7,502 nucleotides of DNA from an uncultured Flavobacterium sp. Lineage in GTDB: Bacteria; Bacteroidota; Bacteroidia; Flavobacteriales; Flavobacteriaceae. Shown piece by piece: positions 5,072 through 7,502 of the stretch. Positions within the stretch are counted from its first letter, which is position 1; the number at the start of each line of letters is the position of its first letter. Made by a program: the position numbers and the translations under genes. The notes beneath the pieces were generated by a model, which saw only the letters and a list, made by a program, of their open reading frames with translations, was not told where the DNA came from and ran no database searches. Location of the stretch: assembly GCA_946480635.1 (NCBI GenBank), contig CAMLKV010000098.1, positions 1-7,502 on the forward strand, read 5' to 3'.

Positions 5072-7273
5072 TTAAAAACTATAAGTAACTTTTCCTTTAA
5101 GGAAAAACGGTGTTCCTGGTGTAAAGTGTATTTCTTCAACACTTTCTGTTTCGTTTTGAAGTTGTGATTCTGTTGCAAATTGAGTCTCATTCCACTTGGT
5201 ATTGAAAAGATTTTCGACTGTAACACCAAAAGTCATTGCATTCCATTGGTAATTAATATTAGCATCGGTGACCATATAACCTTTGGCAACGATTGAATTA
5301 TCTTCGTTTGCCGGTCTTGATTTCAAATAACGGTATTGTAATCCACCTGACCAATTTTTATAGCTTTTCAGGCTAATTCCGGCTGTAGCAGTAAAATCGG
5401 GTGCCAAAGGTATATAATCCTCACCTTTAGGTTCATCAATACTTCTTCCATAAGTATAATTAGCATCTGCATCAAAAAAAATATAATCATTTAGTTGATA
5501 GCGTAATCCAAGGTCGATTCCTTTTCTACTTGATTTTCCACTTGGCTCTACAACACCTGCATCGCCTACATATACAAATTCTTGTTCTAAATTCAGCAAC
5601 CATAAGGCTGAATTAATAAGTAATTTAGGAAATGGCTTGTAGATAATTCCAAAATCGGCTCCAAACGATGTTGGCAATATCTTTTTCCCTGATTGAGCCA
5701 CCACTACTCTGGTATCGTTCGAATGAAATCCGTATCCAGATTTAAGAAATACTTGAAAATTATTATTTTGTGTATAAATTAAATTCAACTTCGGGGAAAG
5801 TTTCGTTTTATTTTCTGATTGATCTTCATACGTTGTGGCCAATTTATCATAATAATTAAACTTGAAATAGTCCATACGCAAAGCTGGATTTACTTTTAGT
5901 CTCCCAAAATCGAATTCAGCATTCAAATACCCAAACATATTGGTTTGATTAATGTCTCCTAATTTTATTTGTTCCAAAGTAGTTTTTCTATTAATCGTAT
6001 GAGATAATTCAGAGTTTGAAGTATCATCTGTCCTAAATCCTAATCCAAATTGAAATAAACTTTTATTCCACTTTTTGCTCAACTCCGAATTCAATCCATA
6101 AATATTTCTACTTTCTTTTTGTCTTATTTGATCACCATTTACAGGGTCTTCAAGAAAAAAAGTAAAATTGGAATACAGTTCAAACTGATAATTTGAATAA
6201 AAAGTATTGGCTTTAAAAAATGTATTTTCATCAATTGGTTTAGTATATGCTACATTGAAGTTGGTTCTTGATGTTTCTCCTCCCTCAGTATCATCAACAG
6301 CGCCAAAACGTCCAATTACTCCACTATCGACCAAACGTTGTGGAATTTGACCAGATGCATCCCATTTGCTGCTGAATCTAGACGCCAAAATCGAAAACTT
6401 GCTATTATTGACCAATTGTTTAGTATACTTTCCAAAAAAATTAATTCTTTTAAAATTTTGTGATGAATCAAACGGTCCATCAGTCAATAAATATTCGGTA
6501 GCAATATAAGCACTCTCTTTTGATTGCTTACCTAACAAATCAAAAACACCCAATGTTCTTATGGTATTAAACTGTCCAATTTCGGCACTAATACTACTTC
6601 TTTCAATAAAATCCTTTGTTTTGAAACCAACATAGCCAGCCGTAGCAAAATCACCTTTAGAGGCATAATAGCTTCCTTTCCCAAAATCGATTTTATCAAT
6701 AGTTTCGGGAATCACAAAATGCAAATCAGCATAACCTTGACCATGTGCATGAGAAACCATATTTACAGGCATTCCATCAACAGAAATAGCTATATCCGTT
6801 CCATGATCTATATCAAACCCACGAAGAAAAATTTGTTCTGCTTTTCCTCCACCTGCATGTTGACCTATAAAAAGTCCCGGTACTTTTCTTAAAATTTCCT
6901 GGGACGATTTTACAGGTGCTGTAGCCAAATCTATTTTGGAAATTACATTCATTGCTGAAAGATTTGATGAAACAACAACTTCATCCAATTTAAAAGCATC
7001 TGATTGTAGTATAATTTTAAGTTCTCCGGCAGTTACAGTAATATTTTGTTTTTTAAATCCCAAAGCTGACACTAATAATTTGTCATTTTCTTTAGTTTTT
7101 TCGATAAAAAATTTTCCAAATTCATCAGTATGTGAATGTGATTGTGAACTTTCATTTACTAAATAAGCATTTTCTATAGGATTATTGAGAGAATCAACAA
7201 CTACTCCATTTTGTGTTTGTGAATAAGTTAATGTGGCGAATAATAGCGATGCTATAATAAGTAGATTTTTCAT
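5072..7273 (-). CDS. TonB-dependent outer-membrane receptor with carboxypeptidase-regulatory-like N-terminal domain
   Basis: Energy-dependent uptake channel of the outer membrane, 733 residues. Order of parts: signal peptide 1-19 (MKNLLIIASLLFATLTYSQ); a CarbopepD_reg-like beta domain about 20-92, holding an unusual SHSHTD (His46, His48); a TonB-box-like LDEVVVSS (96-103); a plug about 106-220 with ILRKVPGLFI, FLRGFDIDHGTDI, SVDGMPV and MVSHAHGQGYADLHF (172-186; His175, His177, His185); and a barrel about 225-733 ending in the FTPGTPFFLKG segment and terminal Phe733, the usual outer-membrane assembly signal. Length and layout are complete. The histidines hint at a metal or metal-complex ligand, but that is inference; the plug motif belongs to a receptor group I recall from Proteobacteria too, without a known substrate. 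It has no SusD partner next to it, so a SusC-type glycan role is unlikely. The start overlaps the upstream TPR gene's stop (TAATG), so both share an operon; a strong terminator follows. Confidence 0.93.
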   Translation of the reverse strand: MKNLLIIASLLFATLTYSQTQNGVVVDSLNNPIENAYLVNESSQSHSHTDEFGKFFIEKTKENDKLLVSALGFKKQNITVTAGELKIILQSDAFKLDEVVVSSNLSAMNVISKIDLATAPVKSSQEILRKVPGLFIGQHAGGGKAEQIFLRGFDIDHGTDIAISVDGMPVNMVSHAHGQGYADLHFVIPETIDKIDFGKGSYYASKGDFATAGYVGFKTKDFIERSSISAEIGQFNTIRTLGVFDLLGKQSKESAYIATEYLLTDGPFDSSQNFKRINFFGKYTKQLVNNSKFSILASRFSSKWDASGQIPQRLVDSGVIGRFGAVDDTEGGETSRTNFNVAYTKPIDENTFFKANTFYSNYQFELYSNFTFFLEDPVNGDQIRQKESRNIYGLNSELSKKWNKSLFQFGLGFRTDDTSNSELSHTINRKTTLEQIKLGDINQTNMFGYLNAEFDFGRLKVNPALRMDYFKFNYYDKLATTYEDQSENKTKLSPKLNLIYTQNNNFQVFLKSGYGFHSNDTRVVVAQSGKKILPTSFGADFGIIYKPFPKLLINSALWLLNLEQEFVYVGDAGVVEPSGKSSRKGIDLGLRYQLNDYIFFDADANYTYGRSIDEPKGEDYIPLAPDFTATAGISLKSYKNWSGGLQYRYLKSRPANEDNSIVAKGYMVTDANINYQWNAMTFGVTVENLFNTKWNETQFATESQLQNETESVEEIHFTPGTPFFLKGKVTYSF

Positions 7274-7502
7274 TATAAATGTTCTATTTTGGCTTTCATG
7301 TTTGGTCCCAATTCAAAAATACTTGATTGTAATTCTTTTTTTAAAGACTTAATTTCATTTAATAAATTATTTGCTTTATAAATACATGCAATATGATATA
7401 GAACTTCTGGCTCAAATGATTTATTCACAATGTGCTTATTTACTATATTTAATGCTTCTTTAGCATTACCCTTTTTGTAATAATACCATGCTAATAAATC
7501 GT
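7273..7502 (-). CDS. TPR-repeat protein, C-terminal end only
   Basis: The minus-strand frame is open from the window's right edge (first full codon at 7500) to a TAA at 7275-7273, giving 75 residues. The sequence is helical and reads as TPR: DLLAWYYYKKGNAKEALNIV (residues 1-20) has the Trp/Gly/Ala spacing of a repeat, and PEVLYHIACIYKANNL (31-46) begins a second one with the typical YHxAxIYxAxG-like helix; it ends with an ELGPNMKAKIEHL tail. The protein's start and any signal peptide are upstream of the window. Its stop shares one base with the receptor ATG, so translation is coupled and the two products probably act together. TPR proteins serve as scaffolds; the partner and location are not shown here. 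Confidence 0.78.
   Translation of the reverse strand, partial: DLLAWYYYKKGNAKEALNIVNKHIVNKSFEPEVLYHIACIYKANNLLNEIKSLKKELQSSIFELGPNMKAKIEHL

Noticed and set aside
6936..7166. 76-residue open frame on the plus strand
   Set aside because: Antisense to the signal-to-plug part of the TonB receptor; composition follows from the receptor codons.
5072..7273. SusC-type glycan utilisation locus
   Set aside because: The receptor is shorter than typical SusC proteins (about 1000 residues) and no SusD-like gene follows it; the next gene downstream is on the opposite strand.

Overview
The window looks like ordinary chromosome from a member of the Bacteroidota, most likely a Flavobacterium-like Flavobacteriaceae. 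The support is an AT-rich composition, no Shine-Dalgarno-like sequences before the starts, a carboxypeptidase-regulatory-domain TonB receptor with a Flavobacteria-style signal peptide ending in Ser-Gln, and a DoxX/MauE-type protein of the Bacteroidetes 'BT_3928' kind. No rRNA, tRNA, CRISPR array, insertion sequence or phage gene was seen. No gap between genes exceeds about 80 bases.

Left part (1-1200): the 3' end of a hotdog-fold acyl-CoA thioesterase gene on the plus strand converges, with a 4-base overlap, on folP (dihydropteroate synthase) on the minus strand. FolP starts at 1124. A 76-base divergent region (1125-1200) separates it from the next gene and holds matches to the Bacteroidetes -7 promoter element on both strands.

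Central plus-strand operon (1201-4307): five genes are packed with overlaps or gaps of at most 3 bases. They are a tandem-duplicated DUF1599 protein, a five-helix DoxX/MauE-like membrane protein with a periplasmic thioredoxin-like tail lacking CXXC, a 68-residue two-helix membrane protein, a membrane-anchored TlpA-like thioredoxin with a CGDC active site, and tpiA (triose-phosphate isomerase). The middle three look like an envelope thiol-redox module placed between housekeeping genes. A weak hairpin follows tpiA.

Right part (4376-7502): a secreted, AT-rich 210-residue protein of unknown function on the plus strand faces a minus-strand pair. That pair is a TPR protein (only its C-terminal 75 residues are in the window) whose stop overlaps the start of a 733-residue TonB-dependent receptor. 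The receptor has a histidine-bearing plug and a histidine pair in its N-terminal domain. A well-formed intrinsic terminator lies just after the receptor gene and works only in the receptor's direction.

No clearly new system is proven here. The stretches most worth a second look are the TPR/receptor pair, the redox trio with its tiny membrane protein, and the duplicated DUF1599 protein.
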